Origin: Beverwykella pulmonaria
Lineage: Eukaryota > Ascomycota > Dothideomycetes > Pleosporales > Melanommataceae
Length of the DNA stretch: 64,000 bases
Direction of reading: 5' to 3'
Assembly (NCBI GenBank): GCA_001599595.1
Contig: BCHH01000010.1
Coordinates: forward strand, 1,557,035-1,621,034
A program made the translations under genes and the position numbers. How positions within the stretch are numbered: position 1 is the first letter of the stretch; each line of letters opens with the position of its first letter. Under the pieces are notes generated by a model. It searched no databases and had not been told where the DNA came from. It saw nothing but the letters and a program-made list of their open reading frames with translations. Shown here in pieces: positions 19,806 through 31,093 of this stretch.

Positions 19806-21235
19806 CTAGAGTTCCTTCTTGAGAGAGTGCTCAGGCGCGTGGTCAGTCTCGTAGTCAACATGCACGTAGGCACGTTCGACGTCCGGAAGGCTCTCAAGCT
19901 TGATTTGGAGCTCCTCGGCCACGTCGTGCGTGGCGCGAAGTGTTTCTTCGGGGTCCATCACAATGTCGACCTCGACGATCAAGCGCGGGCCAGAGTGATA
20001 GGCGCGCACGGTATCAATTTGTTTGATGTATGGAGAGTGCGTCATAGCTTGAATCTGGTTAGAAAACCCATTCGACAGGGAAGATGCGCGAGACACTTAC
20101 AGATGTACGTAATCAGCTGCAGCGTAGGCGTGTCGGCCGTGACTCCAATGAGCAACTGGAACTCGGAGTAGGCGGTGCGCGCCCACAGGAATATGATGAG
20201 CGTCGACAGCATAACGGCACCCATTGGATCCAGCCACCACTTCAACTTGGCTCCACCGACGGACGTCAGAACACCAAACCCGTTGATGAACAAGTCGTTG
20301 CGGTGATCCTCCCAAAGAATGCGAACCTGCGAGTACTTGTTCCGCAGAGCCCAGCAGTAGAGAAACAAGCTGAACTTGGTGGTGAAGGCTACACACACGG
20401 CGACGACCGAGGGAAGGAAGAAATCGTTAGTGTCCGGGCCCTTGTGCTCCACCAGCGTCCTGACGGATTCTACGATGATGACCACCGACACGGTGATCAT
20501 GAGGAAGCAGAAGAAGATGTTCCCCGCCGTCTCGATTCTCGCCTTTCCGGACGGGAACTTGCGGCCGTCGACGCGCTTGACGGCGCGGTTGCAGAGGATG
20601 AGCGTGATGTTGGACATGGGATCAAAGAGCGAGTCGGCCATGGTGGTAAACAGGGAGAGCGACTTGGAGCTTGCGGCCGCATAGAGCTGCAGCACGGCCA
20701 GCAAGACGTTGGCCACAAAGCTGCCAATGACGGCGATCTTGTATTTGAGATGGTTCGCGCCCTCTTCCTCCTTCGCATCGCGGCGGTGGTCGTCGACGGG
20801 CTTGAGCAGGCGCTCAATGTTCTCGTTCTGGGCCTCGTAGAACTGCTCCAGCTTGCGCGCCCGATGCGCCGTCTTGTTCAGCGTGATGGGCCCGCAGCCG
20901 TCGCGCTTCCTCGAGGTATTCGCCCGTATCAGCGCGAGCTCGCTCTCGGCCTTCAACCCGGAGGCGAGCCGGTATGGGTCATTGTCTGGCGTATACTGCG
21001 GCAGCGACTGGCGCTCAATGTCGCTCTCGCGGCTTGGAACATGGCGCGCGACAGCATCGTGCTCGTCGGGCGCCTTGGGCTTCTCCACGGCGGTGCTGGT
21101 GCCATCGTATTTGTTGAGGGCAGCCTCGGAGGCTGCCGGGTGAGGGCTCGAGGTGCGATCCGAACGTGGCGGGTGGCTGTGAAACGGGCTGGGTTTCATC
21201 GAGATGGCCCTGTGGAGGTCGGGATCGGAATTCAT
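19806..21235 (-). CDS. cation diffusion facilitator, Mn-type
   Basis: Exons 21235-20101 and 20047-19806 (53-nt intron, GTAAGT..CAAG) give 458 residues. About 160 hydrophilic N-terminal residues precede the membrane domain: NHLKYKIAVIGSFVANVLLA (first helix), then SLFTTMADSLFDPMSN with metal ligands D201 and D205. LWEDHRNDLFINGFG carries D310 and D314. DxxxD in both helices 2 and 5 marks manganese CDFs; zinc transporters have H-x3-D. The C-terminal cytosolic ferredoxin-like domain (TVRAYHSGPRLIVEVDIVM, VERAYVHVDYETDHAPEHS) is complete. It probably moves Mn2+, perhaps with other divalent ions, from cytosol into a compartment by H+ exchange. An ATG at 21367 in the same frame would add 44 residues; the shorter start is chosen for its Ser/Pro-rich soluble beginning. 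Confidence 0.9.
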
Positions 21236-21810
21236 GGCAATGGACAGCAGCGGATACTGTAGATTGGTTTGCGAAGATAGGAATGACAGGGGCTCCAACA
21301 GGAGAGGGCGACCAGCAGGAAGAGACTGGTGGTGCGCCGAACTAGGAGCTTGGGGCAAGCCAACCATGTGGCGTCAAGTGCCATTCCAAGATCGGGGACT
21401 GTCATTGTCCTACCACGCCGTCATGTCCACGACATGTCCACGTCGTGTTGTTATTATTTTCTTGTCCTAGAGATAACTCCAGTCTTCACGTTATACTCGC
21501 TTCCATGCATCGAGCATTCGCGACTGAATACACTTGCGTTATCTTCAACACCATAATTTAGCGATGTATCATGTTGTACATAGAGTCGCTCATTGCTCCC
21601 GTTTCGCGGTACACTACAGTGTATGTATTTCTGGCATCACTACTACACGTTATCGTCTCCAAACAGGACCATCAGGGTGTCTCCAGTAAAATCTTGAAGA
21701 GGCAATCAAACGTCCTTCTAGTAGATACAGGAGGGCTCAACACCCCTGTTTCCCCCTCGGGCGCGATGATATACAGTGTGTCTAAGTTTCTCAGCATAGG
21801 CCAACCCACT
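21236..21810. other. intergenic between two minus-strand genes
   Basis: CDF promoter side and TF 3' side. No further coding evidence. The plus-strand frame at 21571-21924 is antisense to the last TF exon. Confidence 0.4.
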
Positions 21811-23952
21811 TCAACCCAAGACATCTTCATTTGCATGAGGCGAGCTAGTTTCTTGTCGCAGAAAATGCTGCAGCCACAAGAAGTTTCCCAGAATCTCTGC
21901 ATTCCGTTAGAGGCGATTGCCTAGAGAAAACAGGCGCACTTACGTCGGAACGGCTGCCAGTCGAACAGGCCAATACTAAGTCCAAGGCGCATGATCTCGC
22001 TCACAAAGTACGAACGTAGATTGGGGTGTCGACAGGAGGCAGCGCCGCCTGTGAGTAGTCTGTTACAAGTCAGTTATATATGTATCAGCAGCATCGGTGC
22101 GATGGTACTTACACCCACAGGTACACGTAATGAGCCACCTTCCAGAACCCAAGCTCGATGTTTCTGACGACGCCATGAAGTCTCGTCACATCTGCCGTGT
22201 TGATCTCATCCTCATGCTGGATCCTGAATGCAACCGCTCGGAAGTGGATCTTGGCGGCTATACGAATTGCCTGTTCAGTCTTTTCCTTGTTGGTAGAGGG
22301 GACTTCCTCGCTTATTTCTTCCTCGCATCGAGCCAACCGACTCCAGAACTTGTCGCGGCGAAGCTTAAACACTTCCGCCTCATCGGATGCTGTCTCTGTG
22401 TCAAATGCTTCTATGCATAGCATTTCAAAGGCGTCAAATGCGTCTTTGAGAATCTCGAAATTGGACTGTGCTTCCAGAGAAGGGCGGAGGAAGATCGTGT
22501 TGCTCACCACCCGAAGAGGTGATTGTGGGTACCAGTGTTCCACGCCTGATCTTCGCATGTCTCGTAAGAGTGGTGCACATATGTCGAACATGATAGGCGA
22601 AACGTTAGAGCAAGTCGCATGCATCATGTCCTGCCTAAAAAGAAATTAGACAATGAATCAGATGCAACATCAGGAATTGCACTCACAGAAGTGCCAGTTC
22701 ACTAATGTGCTGTCCTTGGTCTGTAGGTAAGTTGTTGATTCCTCCGCGCATATCGATCATCTGCCGCAGCCCCTTCAAATGAACAACCGCAAGGTTGGTC
22801 CCCCGCACATTCTAGAGACCTGTCAATCTCTGCCATCGAGCATATCGGAGTGCACACACACCTCATACATACACATGGATATGATGGCGGCAAGGTTGCT
22901 GTCACTGATAGCTGTGACGGGATCTTCCAAAGCTAGATTGATCAAACGTAGAAACCTGCCTTTCACCGAGTGATGGTCCCTGACAGGCAGTCCCCGAACC
23001 ACATCACGATACGCGCTATAGAAGAGTGCACAGCTGAGAAGAATCTTGACATCACTGCGGGACCTCTCTAGCCAGTATTTGACGGGGCTGACGGCCGGGA
23101 GACCGGATCTCTCAATATATAGGGTCGAGGTATCTGCGTTGCACTCAAGTTAGCTCTACGGTCCATTATGATGATTCATGCGTAGTTAGGTACAAGGCTT
23201 AGATTAGTGGACGGATGCGACTCACAGTGGGACGCCAATTCAACAACCCGCTCATACAAGCGCGATGAAAACCAAGGCGCATCAGAAGGATTACTGTCAC
23301 TCAGGAGAGTGGGGTAGAGGATGGGTAGTTGTCGTGCTAGAAAGAGCTCTGTTTCGTCCTCGGCCGCGTTGACATTGTCCAAAAACAAGTTTGACCCCTC
23401 TTGCAAGCCCAAAATCGTATGGAGAGTGCTATCTGCCTCGGCAAAGTTGCCGTTATGTGGCCTCTCGTACGATGTTCTCGGCTCGAAGTTCGGAAGCATT
23501 GGATCCAGTGGCCCAGCCCGCGACTCTTGTGCCTCATCTGAACCTGGATAGAATACATCGGGTTTTAAGAACTGTGACTTTGAAAACGTGTCACTACCAA
23601 AAGCAATAGTTTCAGGTGTCAAAGTCCCTGGGATATCTCTCTCTGTTGTGGTATGATTCGGGTCATGAGGAAACGGCCTTGATGGTAATGGCTGAAATCT
23701 GATTTGCTTGTTTTCCCCACTCCCAGGAGCTGTGATGACGGGTGGCTGTTCCACATATGCTGTGACATCTCAAACAGTCAGTAGGGTGAATTCCAACCCC
23801 CCATTCGCGTGTGGTAGTGGGCTTCACGTACGGTTTCGACGCTGCTTTGCTTCTCTCCGCTTTCTCTGCGACTCCCGCATAACATGTGACTTGACGAGCT
23901 CAGACCTTTCAGGGCGTGCCCCTTTGTGGGGCACGAAAGTAAAGTTCACCAT
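21811..23952 (-). CDS. fungal-specific transcription factor (Fungal_trans_2/DUF3468 type)
   Basis: Seven exons: 23952-23832, 23759-23226, 23133-22862, 22811-22687, 22634-22113, 22059-21944 and 21896-21811, giving 591 residues. All junctions are GT..AG and keep frame. The start MVNFTFVPHKGARPERSELV then KSHVMRESQRKRREAKQRR is the short basic head of this family, which often lacks a Zn2Cys6 cluster; none is present here. Later exons give the helical regulatory domain: LLSCALFYSAYRD, RGTNLAVVHLKGLRQMIDMR with RGGINNL, HPNLRSYFVSEIMRLGLSIG. Members are nuclear regulators of metabolism or sporulation, usually with unknown targets. It is divergent from the P450 at 25275, with 1.3 kb between the start codons, which suggests but does not prove a link. 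Confidence 0.85.
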
Positions 23953-25274
23953 GCCTGCTGTATGGCCCGAACAGGAATATGTTTGCTGCAGGTCTATCCG
24001 ACTGAGAACGCCAGATCCCCCCCAACGGCGATTTAGGTGCATATACTCACACACGGAACGTGTAGCTTGGTACAACTTCCATATAAAGAGATTATAGACG
24101 AGCTTCGATAGTATTGCGAATTATTGAACGAACTGTATCCAGGATGTGATGCAATGGAAAGAGCTCCCAGTGGCCACGCTCATACCGGTAGAGGAAAACG
24201 CGGGGTAAGAGAAAGAACTAACATTTGAAGTAAATATCAGGGACATAGGGCAGAATCCAGGTAGGAATTCTCTTCGCAGTTCCAGCATGTCGGGCAGCTG
24301 CAAATCAGCCGCTTCTTCCATTATTGACGTTTGAGACGGTAGCCTAATTAGGAAAATGTTCTAGTTTTGTTTGCATGTGACCCCTGTATCTGCATTAAGA
24401 GGGCTGAAATCTTGCTTACTCAATGCTGAGTGTTCCCCGCGTAGTATTTATATCAAGGTCAAGGCTTCTCAAACGCAAATGGTAAGCGAAGAGGAGGATA
24501 TAAGGGACGGACGGAAAGAACGAGGCGGTGCAAGAGTGTGAAGATCAGGGAAAGAGATGCGTCCGTGCCTCCACTAACCCTATTCCAAGCGACCCACAAT
24601 TACACCAAACCTCAATGTTCTGTCTGTTAGCCTCACCTCATCCGTCTTCGACAGGATGACCATAACCAGTCCGTCTTATGGCCACTGCCGAGTCGATGTT
24701 GTCATGAATTGGAATCATTCAAGGCACATAATTGTGTGCACATTTGCACCTCTCATCGATATCAGAAGAAACAGGCAGCGAGAGCTTGTAATGGCAATGC
24801 GAGGTACTGCATCATTATATTCTATGTTTAGCAACCTTATCCACTACTTTCGCACCCAATTCATTCGAACGCATCTAGTATCATCAACGCGGGGTTACAA
24901 CGGTAGACGAGCATGACCAAAAGACTCTGATTAGAATTTGAAGCGAGGGTAACTTTATATTGGCTATAAATCGCTCATGGGAGGAAGAAAAATCGATGCT
25001 GGGCTGGAAGCATGAAGGTGGTAGGAATCTACATCTTCCTCTCTCCACGGCGCTCACTTACGTCATCGACTTAACTTAGGCTATTATATGTACCAGGGGT
25101 GCACCAGATACCCCACCTGAACGCGCCTTGAGATCTCACGTGGTAAATGAACTCTCCATCCAGATCCATGAGTAACCCGACCGTCGTCTTGTTAACCATT
25201 CTCAAGCACATGTCGTTTCTCGCTCGGATGAACGTTGTTTGATTCAACTGCGCCCCTTCTCTGCACAAAACATC
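23953..25274. promoter_or_regulatory. shared divergent intergenic region of TF and P450
   Basis: 1.3 kb between the start codons of the minus-strand TF and plus-strand P450. No gene was recognised. It should contain both promoters. A minus-strand frame at 24121-24321 has no family match and could at most be part of a 5' leader. Confidence 0.4.
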
Positions 25275-26966
25275 ATGTCATCGTTTTCGCGCCTACGGGC
25301 TGCGAATATACCATGGCTCCATCACTTCATATTCCTCAGCTTAATTCCTGTTCTCTCTAATACTTCTGGATTCCGCACATTCATTGTTCTCTACACCCTA
25401 TTTACCATCCTCTTCGACACCGAAGAACTCCTACACGCTCTTCAAGAACCCTCCGAACCCCCTCTAATCCCACACCCGTACCTCCCCTTCCTCGGGCACG
25501 TAATTGGCATGTTCTGGCATGGAGCCAAATACTTCTCCATCGTAAATCGCAACACCCAGTACCCAATCTTCACCCTTCAGACGCTCAACGCGCGGACAAT
25601 CGGCGTCATCTCCCCACAACTCGCTGCGCCGATTCAGCGAGCCTCGAAGAATACATCATTTTATGGCATGATTTTGGAAGTCACGCAACGGTTAGTCGAC
25701 TTTGATGAGCCGAGTATGAAAATTATTCGGTGGAATCTGGATGATGAGTTGGGACATCATGAGGGCTTGATGAATGAGTCGCATGATATGGTTGCTTCTG
25801 TACTATCACCAGGGCCGATTCTGAACCAGCTGTCGACGACACAGCTTGAAAAATTCGCCGAACTGCTCAACAGTATGGTGCCTGGGTCTGAAACGCTTTC
25901 GATCAGCTTGATGGACTTTGTGAAAAGGACGTTCACGGTAGCAAATGCGTTTACGATTTATGGTCCTCAGAACCCGTTTGCCATGCATCCGGAGCTGGTG
26001 CAGAAGTTCTGGGATTACGAAGCCGGCATGATTGGGGTGATGGCTGATGTCTACCCTTCGATCACAGCGCGAAAACCCTGGCTCGCACGCAAAGCTATCA
26101 ATGCTGCTCTTCAGGAATTCATCGAGAAAGAATACTACCGTTCTGCATCGCCAATGATCCAGAAGCGCGTTTCCATAAACCTAAAGCATGGGCTCACAAC
26201 GAAAATGGCAGGTCACGCTGAGCTAATCCTACTCTTCGGCATCATAGGCAATGCCGTGCCAACAACATTCTGGTTCCTCGCCAACATATACTCAAATCCT
26301 GACCTCCTCAATAAAATACGCAAAGAGACGAGCCAAGCAATCGTAAGCTCGAATGAGAAAGAAAAGGTAATCAACGTAACAAAACTGAAGACCATCTGTC
26401 CACTCCTAGTCTCCACATACCGCGAAACCCTCCGCTTAATCGGAAACCTAGCCTCTGTCCGCCTCGTCACAAATACACATACCATCACCGCGCCCGGACA
26501 CCCGCCGTATCTTCTAAAAAGAGGCTCCATGATACAAATTGCGAGCGGCGTCATCCACACCTCTGAGTCCGTTTGGGGCGCCGATGCAAAGGGTTTCAAC
26601 CCCATGCGCTTCATCTCCTCAACCACATCTTCGGAGCAATTCTCTTCAGAAACTGATATCGGGGTGGCAACAGAGAGAACGGCGACGCAGTTACCGAAGA
26701 ATGTGCCGAGTGCGGCGTATCGAGCTTTTGGGGGTGGGAGTGTGATTTGTCCGGGCAGGCACTTTGCGCAGAGTGAGATATTGGGGTTTGTGGCGTTGTG
26801 TGTGAGCTTGTTTGATGTGACTGATGTAGATGGGGGTGTGATTGATTTGCCGGAAAGGGATAATGGTAGGATTCCATTGAGTGTTATGAAGCCAGTCAAG
26901 GAGCCGCAGGTTATAGTAAGGAGGAGGGAGGGTAAAGAGGATGTGGCCTGGAAGCTAGAACTATGA
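25275..26966 (+). CDS. cytochrome P450, CYP7/CYP8-like I-helix
   Basis: Intronless, 563 residues from the ATG at 25275 (the open frame begins 36 bases earlier without ATG). An N-terminal membrane anchor (LHHFIFLSLIPVL, FIVLYTLFTILF) and Pro-rich hinge (PPLIPHPYLPFLGHV) lead into the fold. The K-helix ExxR is E384 to R387 in YRETLRLIG. The PxRF-type motif is FNPMRF. The heme loop FGGGSVICPGRHFAQ has axial Cys492. The I-helix reads GIIGNAVPTTFWFLANI (about 322-338): the usual acid-Thr pair (A-G-x-D/E-T) is replaced by G-N-x-x-P-x-x-FW, as in animal CYP7/CYP8 and related fungal P450s. Such enzymes may act on sterols or lipid peroxides or work as isomerases. The substrate is unknown. Neighbours include a divergent TF, a membrane protein and a MATE pump. 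Confidence 0.92.
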   Translation: MSSFSRLRAANIPWLHHFIFLSLIPVLSNTSGFRTFIVLYTLFTILFDTEELLHALQEPSEPPLIPHPYLPFLGHVIGMFWHGAKYFSIVNRNTQYPIFTLQTLNARTIGVISPQLAAPIQRASKNTSFYGMILEVTQRLVDFDEPSMKIIRWNLDDELGHHEGLMNESHDMVASVLSPGPILNQLSTTQLEKFAELLNSMVPGSETLSISLMDFVKRTFTVANAFTIYGPQNPFAMHPELVQKFWDYEAGMIGVMADVYPSITARKPWLARKAINAALQEFIEKEYYRSASPMIQKRVSINLKHGLTTKMAGHAELILLFGIIGNAVPTTFWFLANIYSNPDLLNKIRKETSQAIVSSNEKEKVINVTKLKTICPLLVSTYRETLRLIGNLASVRLVTNTHTITAPGHPPYLLKRGSMIQIASGVIHTSESVWGADAKGFNPMRFISSTTSSEQFSSETDIGVATERTATQLPKNVPSAAYRAFGGGSVICPGRHFAQSEILGFVALCVSLFDVTDVDGGVIDLPERDNGRIPLSVMKPVKEPQVIVRRREGKEDVAWKLEL

Positions 26967-27599
26967 TCGATGTTCCTTCTTTTAGAAATGTCTCAGACAA
27001 GTATGAAGAGTAATCATGAAGGGTCCAATAGTTACTATGCGGAAATTGCATTACGATCTGTACATCCCTCTGTTTTCTGGACCCCACGATGAATACTGCA
27101 AAAACATACCCAATCGGTCGCCCGCCATCTGTGCAAGCGAGGACACAAATACACACAAATATTCTTTTTCCTTTCAGATACGAGTTCATGGCTGCTCTGC
27201 ACCTATAATTACCATGCTACTCTGCACGCCAAATTCGCTTCCCCAGCCCTATTAGTGCATCACTACACCAGGTATACCGAGAGTAATCGGCCGCTAAGAT
27301 AAGGTAAGCTTTTCACGGTACGTCAATACCTTTCAAAAGTTTCCGCTGCCGAAATGGTTGACGATCATTTCCTTTCCGGATCAGACGCTTTCAAGAGGCC
27401 ATTGCTTACACATGCTTACCCTAGTCCGATAGTTGAACGACCCACAAGTACATGCGACATAATACTTCTCCACTAAATTTAATGACATAGAAATCCTCTT
27501 ATGTAGACTGTGAAATCGTTGCGTAACACATATTTTCAGAATGCCCGCGAACATCAAAACACGCCCAGGAACTTTGCGGTACCACCCAGTCCCTACAAA
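26967..27599. other. intergenic between P450 and DUF7703 gene
   Basis: Head-to-tail spacer of 630 bases. It probably holds the DUF7703 promoter. No other gene was recognised. Confidence 0.4.
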
Positions 27600-28784
27600 A
27601 TGTACAACCCACCGTCTCTCAACTGCAGCCTCACAGGTGGAAACGGCATCACAGGCGGTAATTTCGATGTGTATGGTGCAGACCGCACGATTCCTCGGTC
27701 CATGACGGCGTTTACAGCGATTGCATGGTACAACGCGCTCGAATTATTGGTACTGATTTTCTTTGTGTTTAAGAAGTATTCAGGACTGTATTTTTGGAGC
27801 TTGCTGGTTACGACGCTGAGTGTCGTACCTTATGCTACAGGTAAGAATAATCCTGTTATTCAATGTTTTGAAACATGATTTGGTGTCTTGTATGAAGGCA
27901 GAGAATACTAGCTGATGGAGATTGATCTAGGCGCATGGCTAAAGCAAAACAACGTCTCGCACAATAACCACCTCACCGAAGCCATGTTAACCCTTGGCTG
28001 GGTAATCATGGTTCCGGGACAATCCCTCGTCCTATACTCGCGCCTGCACCTCATATCCTCCAACGAGCGCCTCCTGCGCCTGATCCTTTGGACCATCCTC
28101 ACGACCGCAGTGGTCCTCTGCGTCCCCACGGCCACCCTTAACCTCCGCCAATACACAAAACATCCTGCGGCGTACACACGCGGCTATGCCATCATGGAGA
28201 AGATCCAAATGAGCCTCTTCACAGCGCAGGAAGTCTTCATCTCGTTGTTCTATTTCTGGGAAATACGACGCGTGTTGCGAGTCATATTGCCGAGTTCTCC
28301 CCTCCCGCCCTTCGACAACCCCGGCTCCCTAAACAGGAACGCCAACAGTACGCGCAAGGAGATGTGGCAGCTCGTGGGCATGAACGCCCTCCTCCTCACC
28401 CTCGACGCCGTTCTCCTGAGCGTCGAGTTCCAGAACTTCTACATGATCGAAACAACATTCAAGTCGCTCGTCTATAGTGTGAAGCTGAAAGTGGAATTCG
28501 CGGTGCTGAGCCAGATCAAGGGCGTGATGAAGAGCAGGAGTGTGCAAAGTAGCTTGACGATTGCGATTCCGGCGAATGGGGGGAAGGGGATGAGGGTCGA
28601 TGGGGGAGACTGCGAGGTCCAGGTTACGCAGGGGAATTTGCCAGTAGAGTGGAGGATTGGGATCGACGACGAGGTTATCGCGGTACCGAAGGCGAGGGGG
28701 GTAAAGGGAGGTACGAGGGATGGGAGCCCGACATATAGTTTGAGTAGTGTGGAGAGGATGTATCCGGGTAAACTTGGCTCTTAG
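27600..28784 (+). CDS. DUF7703-type integral membrane protein
   Basis: Exons 27600-27840 and 27931-28784 give 364 residues; the intron is 90 nt, GTAAGA..TCTAG. The sequence shows about seven hydrophobic segments: MTAFTAIAWYNALELLVLIF, SGLYFWSLLVTTLSVVPYA, AMLTLGWVIMVPGQSLVLYS, LILWTILTTAVVLCVPTA, SLFTAQEVFISLFYFW, LVGMNALLLTLDAVLLSVEF and a last short one. A hydrophilic Gly-rich tail follows. The WYNALE, SGLYFWSLL and GWVIMVPGQSLVLYSRLHL motifs are those of a fungal family of unknown function whose topology recalls seven-helix receptors. No ligand or partner can be named. It lies between the P450 and a convergent MATE gene. Confidence 0.8.
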
Positions 28785-29094
28785 AGTACAGTATGGCTGA
28801 GAAAAAGCGCCTAGATGCTACGATGATAGCTTAGAGAAAACATTGCTGGTTACGATGCTGTTGTGGCTGCCTCTCAGAGTACAGCGTAGGATAGGATAAA
28901 TCCCCCTGTCTATTTGCTAGATTTACGTGTTTCAAACAAGTTGTAAAAGTAGCGCCCTTGTCGGTGGGAACATGCAGCGGAAGATGAAGTGAATATTAGC
29001 TCCTAGAGCTTGCTGCATTCCCCCTTAGTCATGGAGCTACTCCAGTATCAGATTCGGTCTCTTTCTACTAACTTCAGCAATGATGGATCATCCC

Positions 29095-30597
29095 TCATTC
29101 TCCCCTCTCTTGCGCATCAATGTAAGCCCTTTGCCAACTCGTAACCTTGCAATACCCTCCTTCCAACAACGTAATCAGGCTCGAGCCTACCACACACCCA
29201 ATCCACAACCCCCCGAGCTTCAGATCCGGCGTCCCAAAGCACAAAAACAGTGCCAACGGTACAGCAATGATATAATACACAAAAAGATTGACATATCCGC
29301 CGATAGTCTGCCGACCAAGACCACGCAAGACGCTGTTCACAAGCGCAGTCGTAGCATCGAAGACCTGGAATGTGGCGAGGACAGGCATGACGCCGGCTGC
29401 GATGCGGACGACTTCTGGGTCATCAGAGAATGCCCGAGGAAGGAGGTTTCGTGTGGATGTGATGAAGGTGGCATCTACTAAGCCCATAATGATGAATATA
29501 ATAACATAAGTCCTCGTCGCAATCCGAGCAGCAGGTATGGAGCCAGCCCCAATCAGATTCCCCAACCTCGTGCTCACAGCTACAGAAACAGAGAACGGGA
29601 TGTGATACATGACGATGCAGGTAGTCATAACAACGCTCTGGGCAGCCAGATGCGCGGTGGAAAGATACGAAGCGGAGAAGGTGAGGATATCAAAAGCAAG
29701 CCATTCCGCCTCCATCATGATGATTCCCGGAATCGAAAGTTTGACCATGGGACCCCAGTGAGAGAACGCTGCGCGTGTGAAGCCGCCCCAGCATTCGAGT
29801 GACTCGGGGAAGATGAAGTAGACGTACACCCATAGGAGGATCGGAAGGAGCGTGTTGGAAATGACAGTTGCGAGGGCCGCGCCGGTGAGACCCCAGTGGA
29901 GGACGAAGACGAAGAAGTAGTTGAGCACGATGTTTATGGGTGTTGTGATGATGAGGACGAAGAGGCTTGCGTTGAAGAGGCCCTGCGCTTGGGTGAAGCG
30001 CTTTCCGGCTTCAAAGATGGCGTAGCCTGGTGCACCGGCGAGAAGGACCCGGAGATATTTTCCTGCGAGAATGGCAAGCTCTCTTTCAGGTACGAGGGCG
30101 GACAAGATTGGTCCGGAGAATAGCCAGACGGAGCCAATTGGGATGGTGACGAGAAGCATAAGGAGGATCATGCGCTGCAGATGCAAGCCAACTTGCTCTT
30201 TTCTTCCCGAGCCGTAGGCCTGGGCGCATAATGTGTCCAAGGAGGTTGCGAGGCCCTCGTAGACAGCTAGTCCCGTGATATTGGCGGTCATGGTAGCTAA
30301 TGAAACCGCTCCAAGTTCGTTTGTCCCAATGTGTCCAACCACAAAGATCGTGACAAGGCTGAAGTTGTATTGTAGCATATACGTCAAGGCCAATGGAACG
30401 GAATATTTGAAAAGAAGCCTTGCTTCCTGCCCGGAAGTAGTATGGACAACGACTTCACCCTGGTCTTGGCCCAGTACAGCTTCGAGTTCGGACGCGTCGG
30501 CGATAGTCCCATACTGATCTGCTTTCGTCGCATCTTCCAGAGCTGGAATTCCAAAGCTGACAGCGGAGAAGCGTCGGGGGCCTTCGAGTGCATCCAT
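29095..30597 (-). CDS. MATE family multidrug/toxin extrusion transporter
   Basis: A single exon of 500 residues from the ATG at 30597. After a soluble head of about 60 residues there are twelve predicted membrane helices in two pseudo-repeated halves, starting SVPLALTYMLQYNFSLVTIF. Family motifs include VGHIGTNELGAVSLATM, GLATSLDTLCAQAYGSGRKE, SIPGIIMMEAEWLAFDILTF with the conserved acidic residues, STRLGNLIGAGSIPAARIA, and NSVLRGLGRQTIGGYVNLFV. Fungal MATE proteins sit in the plasma or vacuolar membrane and export organic cations or metabolites by H+ or Na+ antiport. Its 3' end converges with DUF7703 across 310 bases. Its position beside a P450 and TF would suit export of a metabolite or drug; this is inference. 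Confidence 0.93.
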   Translation of the reverse strand: MDALEGPRRFSAVSFGIPALEDATKADQYGTIADASELEAVLGQDQGEVVVHTTSGQEARLLFKYSVPLALTYMLQYNFSLVTIFVVGHIGTNELGAVSLATMTANITGLAVYEGLATSLDTLCAQAYGSGRKEQVGLHLQRMILLMLLVTIPIGSVWLFSGPILSALVPERELAILAGKYLRVLLAGAPGYAIFEAGKRFTQAQGLFNASLFVLIITTPINIVLNYFFVFVLHWGLTGAALATVISNTLLPILLWVYVYFIFPESLECWGGFTRAAFSHWGPMVKLSIPGIIMMEAEWLAFDILTFSASYLSTAHLAAQSVVMTTCIVMYHIPFSVSVAVSTRLGNLIGAGSIPAARIATRTYVIIFIIMGLVDATFITSTRNLLPRAFSDDPEVVRIAAGVMPVLATFQVFDATTALVNSVLRGLGRQTIGGYVNLFVYYIIAVPLALFLCFGTPDLKLGGLWIGCVVGSSLITLLEGGYCKVTSWQRAYIDAQERGE

Positions 30598-31093
30598 GGC
30601 TAGGTGAATTCGTGAGCTTAGCGAATAGAATTAATTGATTGAGCTGTGGTTAATGAAGGTGCTGGGATGCACTTGTTGACATGCTGAGAGCCGGGAATGT
30701 CAAAGGCGGGGCCGATATGGGCGCATGCCGCCTGACGAACCTAATATTGCGATATCGGGAAGCTAGCGAAATAGAGGATAGCCCCAGAGTATCGGCGAAT
30801 CGCTGTGATCGGAGGACATTAGAGTATTATGTCAAGCTTGATATGCCGGCGAAATGTTAATGGGTATTGACGGTGCTGGACTTAGAGCTGGCATAAGAAT
30901 ACAGATGGTCCACACACCTTAACTTGAGTTTGACGTCCAAGGTATCTTTCAAATGCTTCTACAAGATGGTTCATGTCTATCACTCTACGGCCGTTTCCCC
31001 CTGCCTTCCGAATCTATGTCATGTATTCAAAGTTTCTCTCGTGCACTTCTCAGACGTCAGAGCAGTGCTCATAATAGAAATAAGTGGGTCATC
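30598..31093. other. intergenic between two minus-strand genes
   Basis: MATE promoter side. No other coding evidence in about 500 bases. Confidence 0.4.

Noticed and set aside
20084..21262. Plus-strand frame of 392 codons across the CDF gene
   Set aside because: Antisense shadow in GC-rich coding sequence. The CDF frame has membrane helices and metal motifs; this one has none.
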